NCBI RefSeq assembly: GCF_010993745.1
Contig: NZ_WOTN01000001.1
Span: forward strand, 2,111,235 to 2,175,234
Source of the DNA: Fodinicola acaciae
GTDB lineage: Bacteria > Actinomycetota > Actinomycetes > Mycobacteriales > HKI-0501
DNA length: 64,000 bases
Reading direction: 5' to 3'
Shown here piece by piece: positions 33,345-43,455 of this stretch. The first letter of the stretch is position 1. Each line of letters opens with the position of its first letter. The translations under genes and the position numbers were made by a program. The notes under the pieces are model-generated. The model was not told the DNA's origin. It ran no database searches and saw only the letters and a list, made by a program, of their open reading frames with translations.

Positions 33345-34292
33345 GTGGGAACGCAACCGGACATGGCAGCCGCGGCGGCCGCGCTCTTCGGGTCGCTGAC
33401 CGACGACCAGAGCGCCGACATGTGCCGACCGCTCACCGAGGAGCAGGTGCGGCGCGACTGGACGTACGTGCCCAGAGACCGCGCCGGTTTGACCTTCGCC
33501 GAGCTGGACCGCGCGCAGCGCAAGGGTGTGCACCGGCTGCTGGCGAGCGCGCTCAGTCCACACGCGTACGCGCAGGCGGCCAGCATCATCGCGCTGGAGG
33601 ACGTGCTCGACCTGCGCGAAGGCGGCGACCGGCAGCGGCACAACACCGACTACTGGACGATTTTCTTCGGTGACCCGAGAAAAGACGAGGCCTGGGCCTG
33701 GCGGTTCGAAGGCCACCACGTGTCGGTGAACGTGACGGTGGTCGGCGACGACGTGTCGATCAGTCCGTGTTTCCTCGGCGCCAACCCGGCCATCGTCGAC
33801 TACCGCGGCACCCCGATCATCGCGCCGCTGACGCAGGAGGCCGTGCTTCCGCGCGAGCTGCTGGCCGCGATGGGCGCCGGCTGCCGGTCGGCCGCGATCG
33901 TCTCGGACGCGGCGCCGCACGACATCCACACGACGTACTCGCCGCGGATCAGCCCAGATCCGTTGCAACCGCTCGGCGTCTCCGGAGCCAAGCTGCCCGG
34001 CGCGGCCAGCGACATCCTGCGCCGGCTGGTCGACACATACGTCGACCGGCTGCCGGCGCCGATCGCAGCCGCCCGCCGGCCCGCGTTGGACGACGTACAT
34101 TTCGCCTGGGAGGGCTCGATCGAGCCGGGTCGCGGCCACTACTACCGGCTGCAGGCACCGGACTTCCTGGTCGAATACGACAACACCCAGAACGACGCCA
34201 ACCACATCCACAGCGTCTGCCGGTTCCCGCGCGCCGACTTCGGCGACGACATCCTGGCCGCCCACTACTCCGCGCATCCACACAGGCAGTAG
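33345..34292 (+). CDS. DUF3500 protein
   Basis: A 315-residue soluble protein of the DUF3500 family; function unknown. Family marks: LTDDQSADMCRPLTEEQ, RAGLTFAELDRAQRKGVHRLL, YWTIFFGDP and WRFEGHHVSVNVTV, and HYYRLQAPDFLVEYDNTQNDANHIHSVCR near the C-terminus (shown here in part: EYDNTQNDANHIHS). The clustered His and Asp residues suggest a metal or nucleophile site. Start GTG 33345 with AGGGTGA upstream. It is followed after 9 bases by the SDR gene, likely an operon ending in lipB. Confidence 0.87.
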   Translation: MGTQPDMAAAAAALFGSLTDDQSADMCRPLTEEQVRRDWTYVPRDRAGLTFAELDRAQRKGVHRLLASALSPHAYAQAASIIALEDVLDLREGGDRQRHNTDYWTIFFGDPRKDEAWAWRFEGHHVSVNVTVVGDDVSISPCFLGANPAIVDYRGTPIIAPLTQEAVLPRELLAAMGAGCRSAAIVSDAAPHDIHTTYSPRISPDPLQPLGVSGAKLPGAASDILRRLVDTYVDRLPAPIAAARRPALDDVHFAWEGSIEPGRGHYYRLQAPDFLVEYDNTQNDANHIHSVCRFPRADFGDDILAAHYSAHPHRQ

Positions 34293-34301
34293 GCCGGTAC
34301 G

Positions 34302-35105
34302 GTGAGCGCCATGCCGTTGCCGTACACAAGCGCTCTGGTGACCGGGGCGAGCTCGGGGATCGGAGCCGCCATGGCGCGGCTGCTGGCCGGCGCCGGCGTC
34401 GATCTCGTACTGGTCGCCAGGTCGACCGGCAAGCTCGACCAGCTGGCCGCCGAGCTGACCAGCCGGCACGGCGTCGAGGTCGAGGTGCTGCCGGCGGATC
34501 TCAGCGACGCCAGGGAGCTGGCCAGGGTGGAGGCGCGGCTCGGCGACCCGAGCCGGCCGCTGGACCTGCTGGTGAACAACGCGGCGGCGAGTACGTTCGG
34601 ACCGTTCGCCGACATCGGCGCCGACGAGTCGACCAGGCTGCTGCAGCTCAACACGGTCGCGCCGATGCGGCTGACCCGCGCGGCGCTGCCGCTGATGGTG
34701 AAGCGCCAACGCGGCTGGATCCTGCTCGTGTCGTCGCTCGGCGCGCTGCAGCCGGCGCCGCTGTTCGCGGTCTACACCGCGACGAAGGCGTTCCTGACCA
34801 ACTTCGGCGAGTCGCTGCACGAGGAACTGCGCGACAAGTCGGTCGTGGTGACGGTCGCGATGCCGGGTTTCACCAGGACGGAGATGGGCAGCGCCACCGG
34901 TGTCGGCGAGACCGGCGCGTCGGCGCTGCTGTGGGACACACCGGAAAACGTCGCGCGTGCGGCGTTGACGGCCTGCGCGTACGGCCGCGCCACCGTCGTG
35001 CCCGGTGCGCTGAACTCCGCGCTGTCCACCGCCACCCGGCTCACTCCACGCACACTCGTACGACGGCTGGCCGGCATCGCGACCGGCCGGATGAAGTCGG
35101 CGTAG
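34302..35105 (+). CDS. short-chain dehydrogenase/reductase
   Basis: A 267-residue classical SDR. The NAD(P)-binding motif is TGASSGIG near residue 15, NNAA follows at about 92, catalytic Ser is in LLVSSLG and the YxxxK pair is YTATK. The style resembles ketoacyl reductase-like SDRs acting on lipids. GTG 34302 or ATG 34311 can be the start; GGTGAG before 34311 favours the latter slightly. It lies 9 bases after the DUF3500 gene and 10 bases before lipB, so all three may be one transcript. Confidence 0.9.
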   Translation: MSAMPLPYTSALVTGASSGIGAAMARLLAGAGVDLVLVARSTGKLDQLAAELTSRHGVEVEVLPADLSDARELARVEARLGDPSRPLDLLVNNAAASTFGPFADIGADESTRLLQLNTVAPMRLTRAALPLMVKRQRGWILLVSSLGALQPAPLFAVYTATKAFLTNFGESLHEELRDKSVVVTVAMPGFTRTEMGSATGVGETGASALLWDTPENVARAALTACAYGRATVVPGALNSALSTATRLTPRTLVRRLAGIATGRMKSA

Positions 35106-35115
35106 ATTTGGCGAC

Positions 35116-35757
35116 GTGACGACATCTGTATCGCGGCTGACGGTCGTACGCGCCGGCACGGTCGAGTACGTCCAGGCGTGGGAACGGCAGAAACAGCTGC
35201 ACGCGGCACGGGTCGCCGGCGACGGGCCGGACACCGTGCTGCTGTTGGAACATCCGCCGGTCTACACCGCCGGCAAGCGGACCGAGCCGTGGGAACGGCC
35301 GGCCGGTGACACGCCGGTCGTCGACGTCGACCGCGGCGGCAAGATCACCTGGCACGGGCCGGGACAGCTGGTCGGCTATCCGATCGTCAAGCTGCCGGAG
35401 CCGGTCGACGTGGTCGCGTTCGTACGCCGGATGGAGCTCATGCTGATCGACGTGTGCGCCACCTTCGGCGTGACCGGCGTGCAGGTGGAAGGCCGCAGCG
35501 GCGTGTGGGTCGCCGCCGACGAGCGTGGCCCCGACCGCAAGGTCGCGGCGATCGGCCTGCGGGTCGCCCGCGGGGTCACCATGCACGGCTTCGCCATCAA
35601 CTGCGACGCCGACCTGGCCGCCTTCGGCACGTTCGTACCGTGTGGCATCACCGACGCCGGCGTCACCTCGCTGACCGCCGAGCTCGGCCGCCAGGTGACC
35701 GTCGCCGAAGTCACCCCGGTCGTCGAGGCGGCGCTGCCGCGGCTGCTCGCCATTTAG
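35116..35757 (+). CDS. lipB: octanoyl-[acyl carrier protein]:protein octanoyltransferase
   Basis: A 213-residue enzyme that moves an octanoyl group from ACP to the target lysine of lipoyl domains. Conserved text: [18 protein letters not shown], the catalytic Lys142 in KVAAIGLRV and the catalytic Cys176 in FVPCGITD. Start GTG 35116, 10 bases after the SDR. Its product is completed by lipA at 53153; the two are neighbours in other actinobacteria but here are parted by 17.4 kb. The likely clients in the window are the E2 at 19739 and, through its H protein, gcvT. Confidence 0.97.
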   Translation: MTTSVSRLTVVRAGTVEYVQAWERQKQLHAARVAGDGPDTVLLLEHPPVYTAGKRTEPWERPAGDTPVVDVDRGGKITWHGPGQLVGYPIVKLPEPVDVVAFVRRMELMLIDVCATFGVTGVQVEGRSGVWVAADERGPDRKVAAIGLRVARGVTMHGFAINCDADLAAFGTFVPCGITDAGVTSLTAELGRQVTVAEVTPVVEAALPRLLAI

Positions 35758-35939
35758 CGCTCAACCGTTTTGTCGGTGCGGGAAGAAATCCGGTAACGCC
35801 ACAGTTGCCGGAATAGCCGCCGTTGATTTTGAGCGGAAACTACCCTCCCGGCAGGGATCTCTTGACGTTGTCAGGCCTTTTCAGTAAACGGTGAGTCACC
35901 GGACAACCGGGTCAGTGTGCCGGACGAAGGGCCGATGGG
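35758..35939 (+). promoter_or_regulatory. Intergenic region with possible promoter
   Basis: Within this 182-base gap the string TTGACG near 35861 followed 17 bases later by TAAACG resembles a -35/-10 pair for the downstream regulator. The sequence is otherwise unremarkable; no hairpin strong enough to be a terminator was found after lipB. Confidence 0.3.
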
Positions 35940-36944
35940 ATGACTGGCGCAGTGGCGAAAAGGACGCGGCGTGTCGCCGGCACGTCGCTGCGGATGTCCG
36001 GCGACGCGACCGTACAGCTGTCGGTCAACCCGCTGGTGAGCCTGCTGTCCACGGTCGCGGACAGCCTCGGCGGCCCGGCGCAGGGTACGCCGCAGGAGGT
36101 GCGGGCCGCGGTCCGCCGGGCGGTGACCCGGCCGGACGTGCTGCGGCCGCTGTTCGCGCCGGACACGGTGTCCATCCCGGACTGCCTGGTGCCGCTCGGC
36201 CGGCCCGGACAGGTGCCGATCGCCGAGCAGTTCGACCTGATCCGATCCGTACGGCCGGACCTGCTGGTGACCGAGCTCGAGCTGACCTACCTGGGACATC
36301 CGCCGGAGTCCTGGCGGCCGGTGCTGGCGCAGCCGGGCCGCTGGCTGAGCGCGTACGCCGACGCGCTTGGGGAGGCGTGGAGCGCGACCGAGCGGATCTG
36401 GGCCAGAGCCAAGAACCTGCTGTCGCTGGAGACCGAGCGCGTCGGTGCCGCCGTCGTCACCGACGCCGTCGACCTGTTGCTCGGCAGCCTGAGCAGCCGC
36501 TTCTCGTACGCGGACGGCGCGCTGACGCTGCCGGACCGCCACCCCACCGTGATCGACCTCGGCGGCCGTCCGCTCGTGCTCGTGCCGATGGTCTCGGGCC
36601 TGCGCGCGAGCGTCTTCAACGCGGACCTGCCGGACATGGTGTGGGTCGGCTATCCGGTGCCGGCGATCGGCAGCGTGTGGGAACGCCAGCCGGTGATCGG
36701 CCAGACCGACGATCCGCTCAACACGGTCGTGGGGTCCGTACGCGCGATCCTGCTGCGCGCGCTGTCCGCGCCGATGACGATGAGCGACGCCGCCGCGCTG
36801 GCCTCGTGCAGCGCCACGACGATGACGCACCACTGCCAGTATCTGGAGCGCGCCGGCCTCATCCACCGCCGCCGCTGGCAGCGCTCGGTGATGATCCACC
36901 GCTCCGCACGCGGCGACAACCTGGTCGAGATCTTCGCGCGCTGA
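35940..36944 (+). CDS. winged-helix transcriptional regulator (ArsR-like HTH at the C-terminus)
   Basis: A 334-residue DNA-binding protein. The N-terminal 250 residues form an unfamiliar mixed domain (IRSVRPDLLVTELELTYLGH, VIDLGGRPLVLVPMVSGL), probably a sensor. The last 70 residues are a winged helix: ILLRALSAPMTMSDAAALAS, ATTMTHHCQYLERAGLI and HRRRWQRSVM. This layout, sensor first and ArsR-like helix last, is common among actinobacterial regulators of unknown ligand. Start ATG 35940 with GAAGGG upstream. It is convergent with the RHS gene, which it might sense or control. Confidence 0.8.
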   Translation: MTGAVAKRTRRVAGTSLRMSGDATVQLSVNPLVSLLSTVADSLGGPAQGTPQEVRAAVRRAVTRPDVLRPLFAPDTVSIPDCLVPLGRPGQVPIAEQFDLIRSVRPDLLVTELELTYLGHPPESWRPVLAQPGRWLSAYADALGEAWSATERIWARAKNLLSLETERVGAAVVTDAVDLLLGSLSSRFSYADGALTLPDRHPTVIDLGGRPLVLVPMVSGLRASVFNADLPDMVWVGYPVPAIGSVWERQPVIGQTDDPLNTVVGSVRAILLRALSAPMTMSDAAALASCSATTMTHHCQYLERAGLIHRRRWQRSVMIHRSARGDNLVEIFAR

Positions 36945-37038
36945 CCGCCGCCAGACACCGGCCGCGCGATGGTCGCTGGTTTGTCGTACGCGCCACGGAC
37001 TCTGGCATCGGGGGCCCAAAAACGGGGCCAAAAACAGG

Positions 37039-37071
37039 CCGGCCCGGACGCCGTCACAGCGTCCGGGCCGG
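37039..37071 (-). terminator. Terminator of the RHS gene
   Basis: Bases 37039-37051 pair perfectly with 37059-37071 (13 bp, 7-base loop). It lies ten bases after the RHS stop codon on the minus strand and is followed in that direction by TGTTTTTGG and CGTTTTTGG runs, so it is a good intrinsic terminator for the leftward transcript. Confidence 0.85.
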
Positions 37072-37080
37072 GCCGTCGGA

Positions 37081-40000
37081 TCAGTGGCCGATCTTGAAGA
37101 TCACGTCCATCGCGCTCAGGGCCCAACCGACCAGCTTCGCTCGCCGTGGCGCCGGGCCGTCGAAGGTCGACGGAGTGTGTCCTCGATACTTGAAGTCCTC
37201 CTCCTTGCCATGCCTCAACTGCTCCATCGACTGGTCGGCGACCGTCCCGGTCTTCCAGTTGGCCGGGTCGTACTCCGGTGGCCGCTGGATCTTGCCGTCG
37301 CTGCCGAAGGTGACCGTGCCGGAATACTGCTTCGGCTCGGCCGCCGACTCCGCGGCCGGCGCCGGCGGGTCAGGCAGCAGGTTCGACGCCGCTGTCCAGG
37401 CCGCGACCTCGAGCAGGCCGCGCGCGATGCATCCGGCGCCGGCGGTGCCGGCACAGGCGGCGATGGTCAGTCCTACGTCCAGCGCCGTCCAGAGGATCTG
37501 TTCTCGGTTCTCCCAGGCCCACTTCGCCGCCGCGGTGGCCGCCTTCGCGACGGCCTTTCCGACCGCGACGGCCGCCGCTCCGACCTTGGACGCGACCTTC
37601 TTCACCGTGTCCTTGACGGCTGAGGCGACTTTCTTCGCGACTTTCGCGACCTGTTTGACGACCTTCTTGACTTCCTTGACGACCTTCTTGACGACCTTGA
37701 CGACCGTCTTGACGACCTGTTTCACCACCTCGACGGTCTTCTGTACGAAGCTCTTGACTGCCTCGAAGGCCGCCGTGGCCTGGTCCTTCACCCAGTTGAT
37801 CACCGGCGTGACCACCTGCACCGCCTGTTTGACGGTGTCCACGACCCGGTTGACGACCGTCTGCGCGACGCTCTTGACCGAGGTGATGATGTCGCTGAAC
37901 CACGACGTGCCGTCGGGGTCGGTGAAGGTCACCGGGTTGTTGTTCGCGTACGAGTACGCGTTGAGCGTGTCCGGCTGCTGGTAATCGACCTTCGGGTCGA
38001 CCGAGATGAACCGGCCTATCGTCGGGTCGTACTCACGTGCGCCGAGGTGTATCAGTCCGGTCGACGGATCCGAGGTGCCGCCGACGAACGACCGCTGTCC
38101 CGGCCAGACCGGCGCCGCGGTGCCGCGGTTGTTGCCGAAGGGGTCGAAGAACCGGCGTACGACCTCCTGCGTCGCGGTGTCGGCGATCGCGGTGTTGGAC
38201 GTGCCGTTCTGGTCGGCGCCGAGCCAGGTCAGCTTGCCGGCGGTCCGGATCGCCACGGTCTGCTTGCCGTGCTTGTAGTAGCGCGTGCCGGCCACCGAGC
38301 CGTCCGGCTTGAGCAGTGCCTCGGTGTCGCCGAGATACAGCGTCGTGCCGGTCGAGTCGCGGCGCAGCAGCCGGTTGCCGTCGGCGTCGTAGACGAAGTC
38401 GGTCGACTTGCCGCCGTTGGTGACCTTGGTGAGGTTGCCTTCGGCGTCCCAGGTGTAGCTCTCCCCGTTGCGGGTGAGCTGGTTTCCGGTGGCGTCGTAC
38501 GAATACGTGCTGGTGCCGGTCGTGCTGCCGGTGGTCTGCACCTGCGTCACGCCGTGCGGCTGCGGCTGTCCCGGCGCCGGATAGCTGTACGTCGACGTGG
38601 TCGACGCGGTCGGGGTCGTCCGCGTCTCGGTCTTGCGGTTGCCGCTCGCGTCGTAGGTGTAGGCGTTCCAGTACGGCGCCGGACCACCAAGCGCGCTCTG
38701 GCTCGGCGCGGTCGAGCAGTCGTTGCTGGACGGCGTCCACGCCGACGTCAGCCGCCGCAGGTTGTCGTAGTTGAAGCACTGCGTGTCCGCCGGCTGGCCG
38801 CTGGTGGACGACGGCGTGTCGGTGACGCTGGTGATGTTGCCGCCGGGGTCATACGTGTAGGCCACGCTGGAGATCCGCCGCGGCAGCGTCTCCTTGTCGG
38901 TGGTGACCTTCTGCAGCCGCCGGGTCCCCTGCTCGTACTCGTAGCCGAGCTGGACCCACTTGCCGCCGGTGGATCCCAGCGTCACCAACGAAACCTCGCC
39001 GAACGGCGTGTACTGCGTGCCGCGCACGTACGTGGTCAGGTTCGACGACAGCGTGGTCGGCTGGTCGTTGGCGTCATAGCCATACTGCATGGTCTCGGCC
39101 GGCAGGTCGCCGATCGCCGGCAGCGCCGAGGTCGCGATCTCACCGTCGACGTTGTAGGTGTTGGTCGTCGTGTAGGTCCCCGCCAGTCCACCTTCCGAGG
39201 ACGGGATGGTGACCTGCGCGCCGAGCGGCTTGCCGGCCGAGTTGTAGCCGGTGATCCGCGTCGTGTACGCCTGACCGTTGACATATCGCGTGGACGAGGT
39301 CGGCGACCCAACCGTGAGCGTGTCGTAGACCCAGTCGGCGAGCTTCGTGCCGCTCGTCGAGCCGAGGAACTCACCGGTCTTACGGCCGATGGCGTCGTAG
39401 GTGTACGCCAGCGTCGTGCCGCGCGCGTCCGTGCTCGACGTCATCTGGTCGAGGTCGTTGTACGTGTAGGTGGTGGCGCCGCGGTCGGGGTCGGTCTCCT
39501 TGATCTTGCGTCCGCGTACGTCGTAGTCGAACGTCCACTTGTTGCCACTCGGGTCGGTGACGCTGGCCAGCTGACCGGCCGGTGTGTAGGTGTAGGCGGT
39601 CTTGTCGTAGCTGCCGGTCGGCGAGCTGCCGGCGTACTCGCGCAGCTCGGTGACCTGTCCCTGCACGTTGGTGAACCTGGTGCTCGGCGCGTCACCGGCC
39701 GGCGGGTCGTCGGTCTGGTGGTCACCGGCGTACGTGTGGGTCGTCCGCCACTTCTCCTCGCCGTCGGACCGGAAGACCTCGGCGGTCGGCCGGGCGGCCA
39801 GGTCGTACTCGGTGATCTTCTGGGTCGGCAGCGCCGACTCGTCCGGGGTGAGGACGTCGGTGTTCGGTGGTGCGTCGTTGTAGTACGGACCGTCGCTCTT
39901 CACCTCGAGGCCACGGCTGTCGTAGCGTACGTCGGTCAACGTACGGCCGCCGCCAGGTGCTGGCTCCTGTGTCTGCACCTTGCGCAGCAGGCCGTCCGAC

Positions 40001-43000
40001 ATCGTGTACGTGGTGCGCAGGCTGCCGTCGGTCTGCAACGTGTCGGTGGTGACCGAGCTCGCCGCGTCGGCCTGCACCGAGTACGTGTAGTGCATGTTGG
40101 GCACCGACGCGTTGTCCGCGGCGGCCGCCTTGCCGGCGATGTTCGCGCCGGCCTTGGCCGCCGGGTCGCCGGCCGGCGTCGCACCGCCGGAACGGCCGGG
40201 CAGCCAGACGCTGACCGCGCGACCGAGCGGATCGTAGGTGGCCTCGGTGCGGTGGCCGCCGGCGTCGGTGACCGCGGTTTCCTTGCCCCAGGCCGGTTCC
40301 AGCTCGGTGACCGCGGTCTGGCCGTTGGCCTGGGTGATGGTCGTCTTGGTCAGCGGTCCGGCGCCGGACGGTGTGAAGTCGGTCGTGGTGACGTTGTTCA
40401 GCGCGTCGGTGATCTGGGTGGCGCGGCCGATCGCGTCGTACTTGGCCGTCTTCACCGTCTGGTAGCGCGGCGTGCCGTCGGAGTCGAAACCGGACAGCCG
40501 GTCGGTACGCGTCACGTCACCCTTGGTCGGCGGCGTGGTCGGCGAGGTCGCGCCGTCGTAGTAGGTGCGCTCGTCGGAGAGCACCTGCTGCGGCGTGTAC
40601 GACTTGTCGCAGCCGACCGCGACCGTCTGCTTGCGGGTCGGCAGCTCGGACAGGCCGGCGCTGGCGTTGTTGGCGTATTCGTAGCGCGTACACGTGTCGT
40701 CGTTGGGGTTGGACAGGTCCTTCTGGTCGTTGGATGCCAGCAGCGTGCCGTCGGCGGCATAGATGTTGTTGGCCGCGCTCTGCCGCAGCGCTCCGCCGTC
40801 CAGGCTCTCGGCCTGGTGGTTGCCGGCCTGCTGCGTCTCGTACGCGCTGGTCGTCCCCCAGTCCTTCTTGCTGACCGCGGTCGCCGCCGAGACCCACGGG
40901 TCGGTGATCGTCCGCGACACCAACTGCGTGCCGTTGAGCGTGTCCTGCTCGCGCAGCTGCCCGGCCAGCGCCACATGGTCGGCGACCGTACCGCCGGTCG
41001 AGTCGGTGATCGGCACGCTCTTGTGGCTGCCGTCGGCCTTCAGGTCGCCGTCCATGCCACGGAAATAGCGTGAGTCGGTGACGGTCTGCGGTCCGCCGGG
41101 GTTGCCCTTGAGCACCTGGACGTGGTCATAGCCGCGCCACTGGCCCCAGGTCTTCTCGCCGATCGGCACCAGGCCGTCTTCGTCGTCGTGTCGCCACGCC
41201 GGTGCGGACAGGTACTTGACCTGCGTGACCACCGGCTCGTTGCCGCCGGCCAGGTCCGCCTCGGTCACCTGGGTGACCACGTACTTGTGGAACCAGTCGG
41301 TGCGCTGCGCGGTCTCGTTCGGTGCCGTCCACTTGATCGGATGGCAGCGCATGGTGTTGGTGTCCGCGGCCGCGGGCAGGTTGCCGGCCGCACACTCCGG
41401 CGGCGAGTACGTCACCGCCAGCGTGCCGCCGGTGCCGTACTTGATCGTGCTGACCCGCAGCCAGTTCATCGGCGGCTCGTTGTCGCCGGGGATGACGACG
41501 CGGTTGGCCAGCTGGATGGAGTCGAAGGTGACCTGCGGCGTCTGCACCGAGCCGCCGACCAGACCGGCATTGCCGATGCCGTCGAGCCACAGGCCAGCCC
41601 GCGTGCCGTCACCGGGATCGCGGAACGAGTGCGCCAGCGACCACGAGTCCACGTCGCCGTACGCGCTGCCGCGCCACACCTGCGAGGTCACCTTGGTCAG
41701 CATCTTGGTGGTGAAGAAACCGGGGTTGAACCGCTTGTCGCAGTTGGTGGTGCTGTCGCACAGCTGGTCCAGCGGCGTGTCCGGATAGGTCTGCGGCTGG
41801 CTGTACGTGCACGCGCTGCCGGGCACGCACCGCTCGGCGGTGGTGAACAGCACACGCGCGATCGCCGGGTCGGTGTAGACGCGCCCGTCCTGCTGGCCAT
41901 AGTCGATGTGGTCGATGTTGCCGCCGCGGACGTACGCGCTAACCGTCGTGGCGGTCGCGTTGCGCGCGTAGTGGTTGATCTCGGTGGCATAGAACAGGCT
42001 CATCGTGTTGCCATGCCGGTCCACGACGTAGTCGAGGTTCCACCGGTATGCCTGGTCGCAGAACGAGTCGGCGAACGCCGTCTTGTGGCACGGCTCGTTG
42101 ACGTCGTTGCCGGCCACCGGCACGGTCCACGCCGAGTTGGTGTTCTTCTTCGGGTCGTCCGGTGTCGAGTCGTAACCGGGCAGGTGGTTCAGGCCGAAGT
42201 AGTACTTCGTGCCGTCCTTGGTGGTGAAGATCCAGTACTCGCCGTCGTTGTCGCCGTTCGGCGCGCCGGTCTGCCGGGTCACGACGGTGCCGTCGTCACC
42301 CTTCATGTGCCACTGGCCGGTGGTGTCGTCCTTGACCAGCTCGCCACCCTTGCCGTTCAGCGTGAAGGTGGCGTTGTCGGTCTTCCAGCACAGGTCACCG
42401 ACCGGCTTGGTGCCGTTGTTTCCCTTGGTGTCCTGGGCGCACGAGGCATAGCGGCGCTCGACCGAGCCGCCGGGTGTCAGCTCGAACCCCTCGCCGGCCC
42501 ACGACGGCTGGTTGTTGGTCGCGGACGTACGCCCGTCGACTCCACCGGAGGAGTAGTCGAGCGACACCTTCGCCGCCGGACCGCCGATCGCTGGCGGCAT
42601 CTCCATCGGATACGACCAGTTGAAGTCGCCGGCCGCGCCGCCGACCTGCCAGGTCGCGCTCGGCGCCAGGCTGGTGGCGGCGAACGTGCCGGCCGAGCCA
42701 CCGATCGCGGCCTGCACCGCGTAGGCGGCCGGTGCGGCGCCGTCGGCGGCCACCGGCACGTCGGCGGTGATCACGCCGGAGCCGTCGTTGTGGCTGGGGA
42801 CCACGGTCGGCACGCAGCCGGCCGCGACCGCCGGCGGCTGGCCGGCCTCGGCGGCCGCCTGGTTGGCGAACGCACAGGCCGGCAGCTTCACCAGCTGCAG
42901 CCGGTTGGCCCAGTCACCGCCGTAGGCGTTGCGGAAGGACTGGTAGCTGACCTGCAGGCCGACCGTCCCCGGCTGCTCGACGCCGTCCGTACGCGCCAGC

Positions 43001-43455
43001 CGCAGCCACAGCGCGTTGCCTTTGCGGCCGAGGTTTTCCACCCGCACCTTGGTCGGTGCCGGCGTGTTGGCCTGAGCCTTGGCCTGCTTGCCGGTCGGCG
43101 CGGTGACCCACACCGGCAGCGTGCCGGCCCTGCCGGTCGCCGGCACCTGCGCGGCCATCTTGCCGCTCCTGGCCGTCGGCGCCGCGGCGACCTGAGCGTC
43201 GGCGGTCGCGGCCGCCGGCCAGCTCACCGCCGGTGCCTTCGTCATCCGCAGCTTCGCACCTGGGTCGGCCGGCAACGCCTTCGGCGTGACCTTGCTGACC
43301 GGTACGGACTTCTCCTTCTTCGGCTGGAAAACCGGGTCGGCCGGTTTCCACGGCGCGGCCACCGCCGGGTCATGGCTGGTCACCACCAGCGTGATCGTCA
43401 GCAGGAGCACCAGGGACGCCTGGACGCGGCGTCGTAAACGGCGGGAAATAGGCAT
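37081..43455 (-). CDS. giant secreted RHS/YD-repeat protein
   Basis: A 2124-residue exported protein. A signal peptide (hydrophobic core ASLVLLLTITLVVTS) ends near residue 35. About residues 300-1800 contain SpvB-like and YD repeats (YTYDAIGRKTGE, YDPGGNITSVTD) that in RHS proteins wind into a hollow shell. The shell-closing RHS core is DPTIGRFISVDP near residue 1808. The variable C-terminus (about 1846-2124) has a Lys/Val-rich helical tract (1865-1955), a hydrophobic Cys/Ala segment (1985-2031) and a polar tail ending KLVGWALSAMDVIFKIGH; I recognise no toxin domain. No immunity gene follows: the next gene faces the other way. Start ATG 43455, with GGAG upstream. Divergent from the FG-GAP gene. 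Confidence 0.93.
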   Translation of the reverse strand: MPISRRLRRRVQASLVLLLTITLVVTSHDPAVAAPWKPADPVFQPKKEKSVPVSKVTPKALPADPGAKLRMTKAPAVSWPAAATADAQVAAAPTARSGKMAAQVPATGRAGTLPVWVTAPTGKQAKAQANTPAPTKVRVENLGRKGNALWLRLARTDGVEQPGTVGLQVSYQSFRNAYGGDWANRLQLVKLPACAFANQAAAEAGQPPAVAAGCVPTVVPSHNDGSGVITADVPVAADGAAPAAYAVQAAIGGSAGTFAATSLAPSATWQVGGAAGDFNWSYPMEMPPAIGGPAAKVSLDYSSGGVDGRTSATNNQPSWAGEGFELTPGGSVERRYASCAQDTKGNNGTKPVGDLCWKTDNATFTLNGKGGELVKDDTTGQWHMKGDDGTVVTRQTGAPNGDNDGEYWIFTTKDGTKYYFGLNHLPGYDSTPDDPKKNTNSAWTVPVAGNDVNEPCHKTAFADSFCDQAYRWNLDYVVDRHGNTMSLFYATEINHYARNATATTVSAYVRGGNIDHIDYGQQDGRVYTDPAIARVLFTTAERCVPGSACTYSQPQTYPDTPLDQLCDSTTNCDKRFNPGFFTTKMLTKVTSQVWRGSAYGDVDSWSLAHSFRDPGDGTRAGLWLDGIGNAGLVGGSVQTPQVTFDSIQLANRVVIPGDNEPPMNWLRVSTIKYGTGGTLAVTYSPPECAAGNLPAAADTNTMRCHPIKWTAPNETAQRTDWFHKYVVTQVTEADLAGGNEPVVTQVKYLSAPAWRHDDEDGLVPIGEKTWGQWRGYDHVQVLKGNPGGPQTVTDSRYFRGMDGDLKADGSHKSVPITDSTGGTVADHVALAGQLREQDTLNGTQLVSRTITDPWVSAATAVSKKDWGTTSAYETQQAGNHQAESLDGGALRQSAANNIYAADGTLLASNDQKDLSNPNDDTCTRYEYANNASAGLSELPTRKQTVAVGCDKSYTPQQVLSDERTYYDGATSPTTPPTKGDVTRTDRLSGFDSDGTPRYQTVKTAKYDAIGRATQITDALNNVTTTDFTPSGAGPLTKTTITQANGQTAVTELEPAWGKETAVTDAGGHRTEATYDPLGRAVSVWLPGRSGGATPAGDPAAKAGANIAGKAAAADNASVPNMHYTYSVQADAASSVTTDTLQTDGSLRTTYTMSDGLLRKVQTQEPAPGGGRTLTDVRYDSRGLEVKSDGPYYNDAPPNTDVLTPDESALPTQKITEYDLAARPTAEVFRSDGEEKWRTTHTYAGDHQTDDPPAGDAPSTRFTNVQGQVTELREYAGSSPTGSYDKTAYTYTPAGQLASVTDPSGNKWTFDYDVRGRKIKETDPDRGATTYTYNDLDQMTSSTDARGTTLAYTYDAIGRKTGEFLGSTSGTKLADWVYDTLTVGSPTSSTRYVNGQAYTTRITGYNSAGKPLGAQVTIPSSEGGLAGTYTTTNTYNVDGEIATSALPAIGDLPAETMQYGYDANDQPTTLSSNLTTYVRGTQYTPFGEVSLVTLGSTGGKWVQLGYEYEQGTRRLQKVTTDKETLPRRISSVAYTYDPGGNITSVTDTPSSTSGQPADTQCFNYDNLRRLTSAWTPSSNDCSTAPSQSALGGPAPYWNAYTYDASGNRKTETRTTPTASTTSTYSYPAPGQPQPHGVTQVQTTGSTTGTSTYSYDATGNQLTRNGESYTWDAEGNLTKVTNGGKSTDFVYDADGNRLLRRDSTGTTLYLGDTEALLKPDGSVAGTRYYKHGKQTVAIRTAGKLTWLGADQNGTSNTAIADTATQEVVRRFFDPFGNNRGTAAPVWPGQRSFVGGTSDPSTGLIHLGAREYDPTIGRFISVDPKVDYQQPDTLNAYSYANNNPVTFTDPDGTSWFSDIITSVKSVAQTVVNRVVDTVKQAVQVVTPVINWVKDQATAAFEAVKSFVQKTVEVVKQVVKTVVKVVKKVVKEVKKVVKQVAKVAKKVASAVKDTVKKVASKVGAAAVAVGKAVAKAATAAAKWAWENREQILWTALDVGLTIAACAGTAGAGCIARGLLEVAAWTAASNLLPDPPAPAAESAAEPKQYSGTVTFGSDGKIQRPPEYDPANWKTGTVADQSMEQLRHGKEEDFKYRGHTPSTFDGPAPRRAKLVGWALSAMDVIFKIGH

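Noticed and set aside
38047-43437. Very long plus-strand open frames opposite the RHS gene (about 1000 and 770 codons)
   Set aside because: They are antisense mirrors caused by strong G/C codon bias; they are Arg/Gly/Val-rich, lack domains, and the minus-strand frame has clear RHS repeats and a signal peptide.
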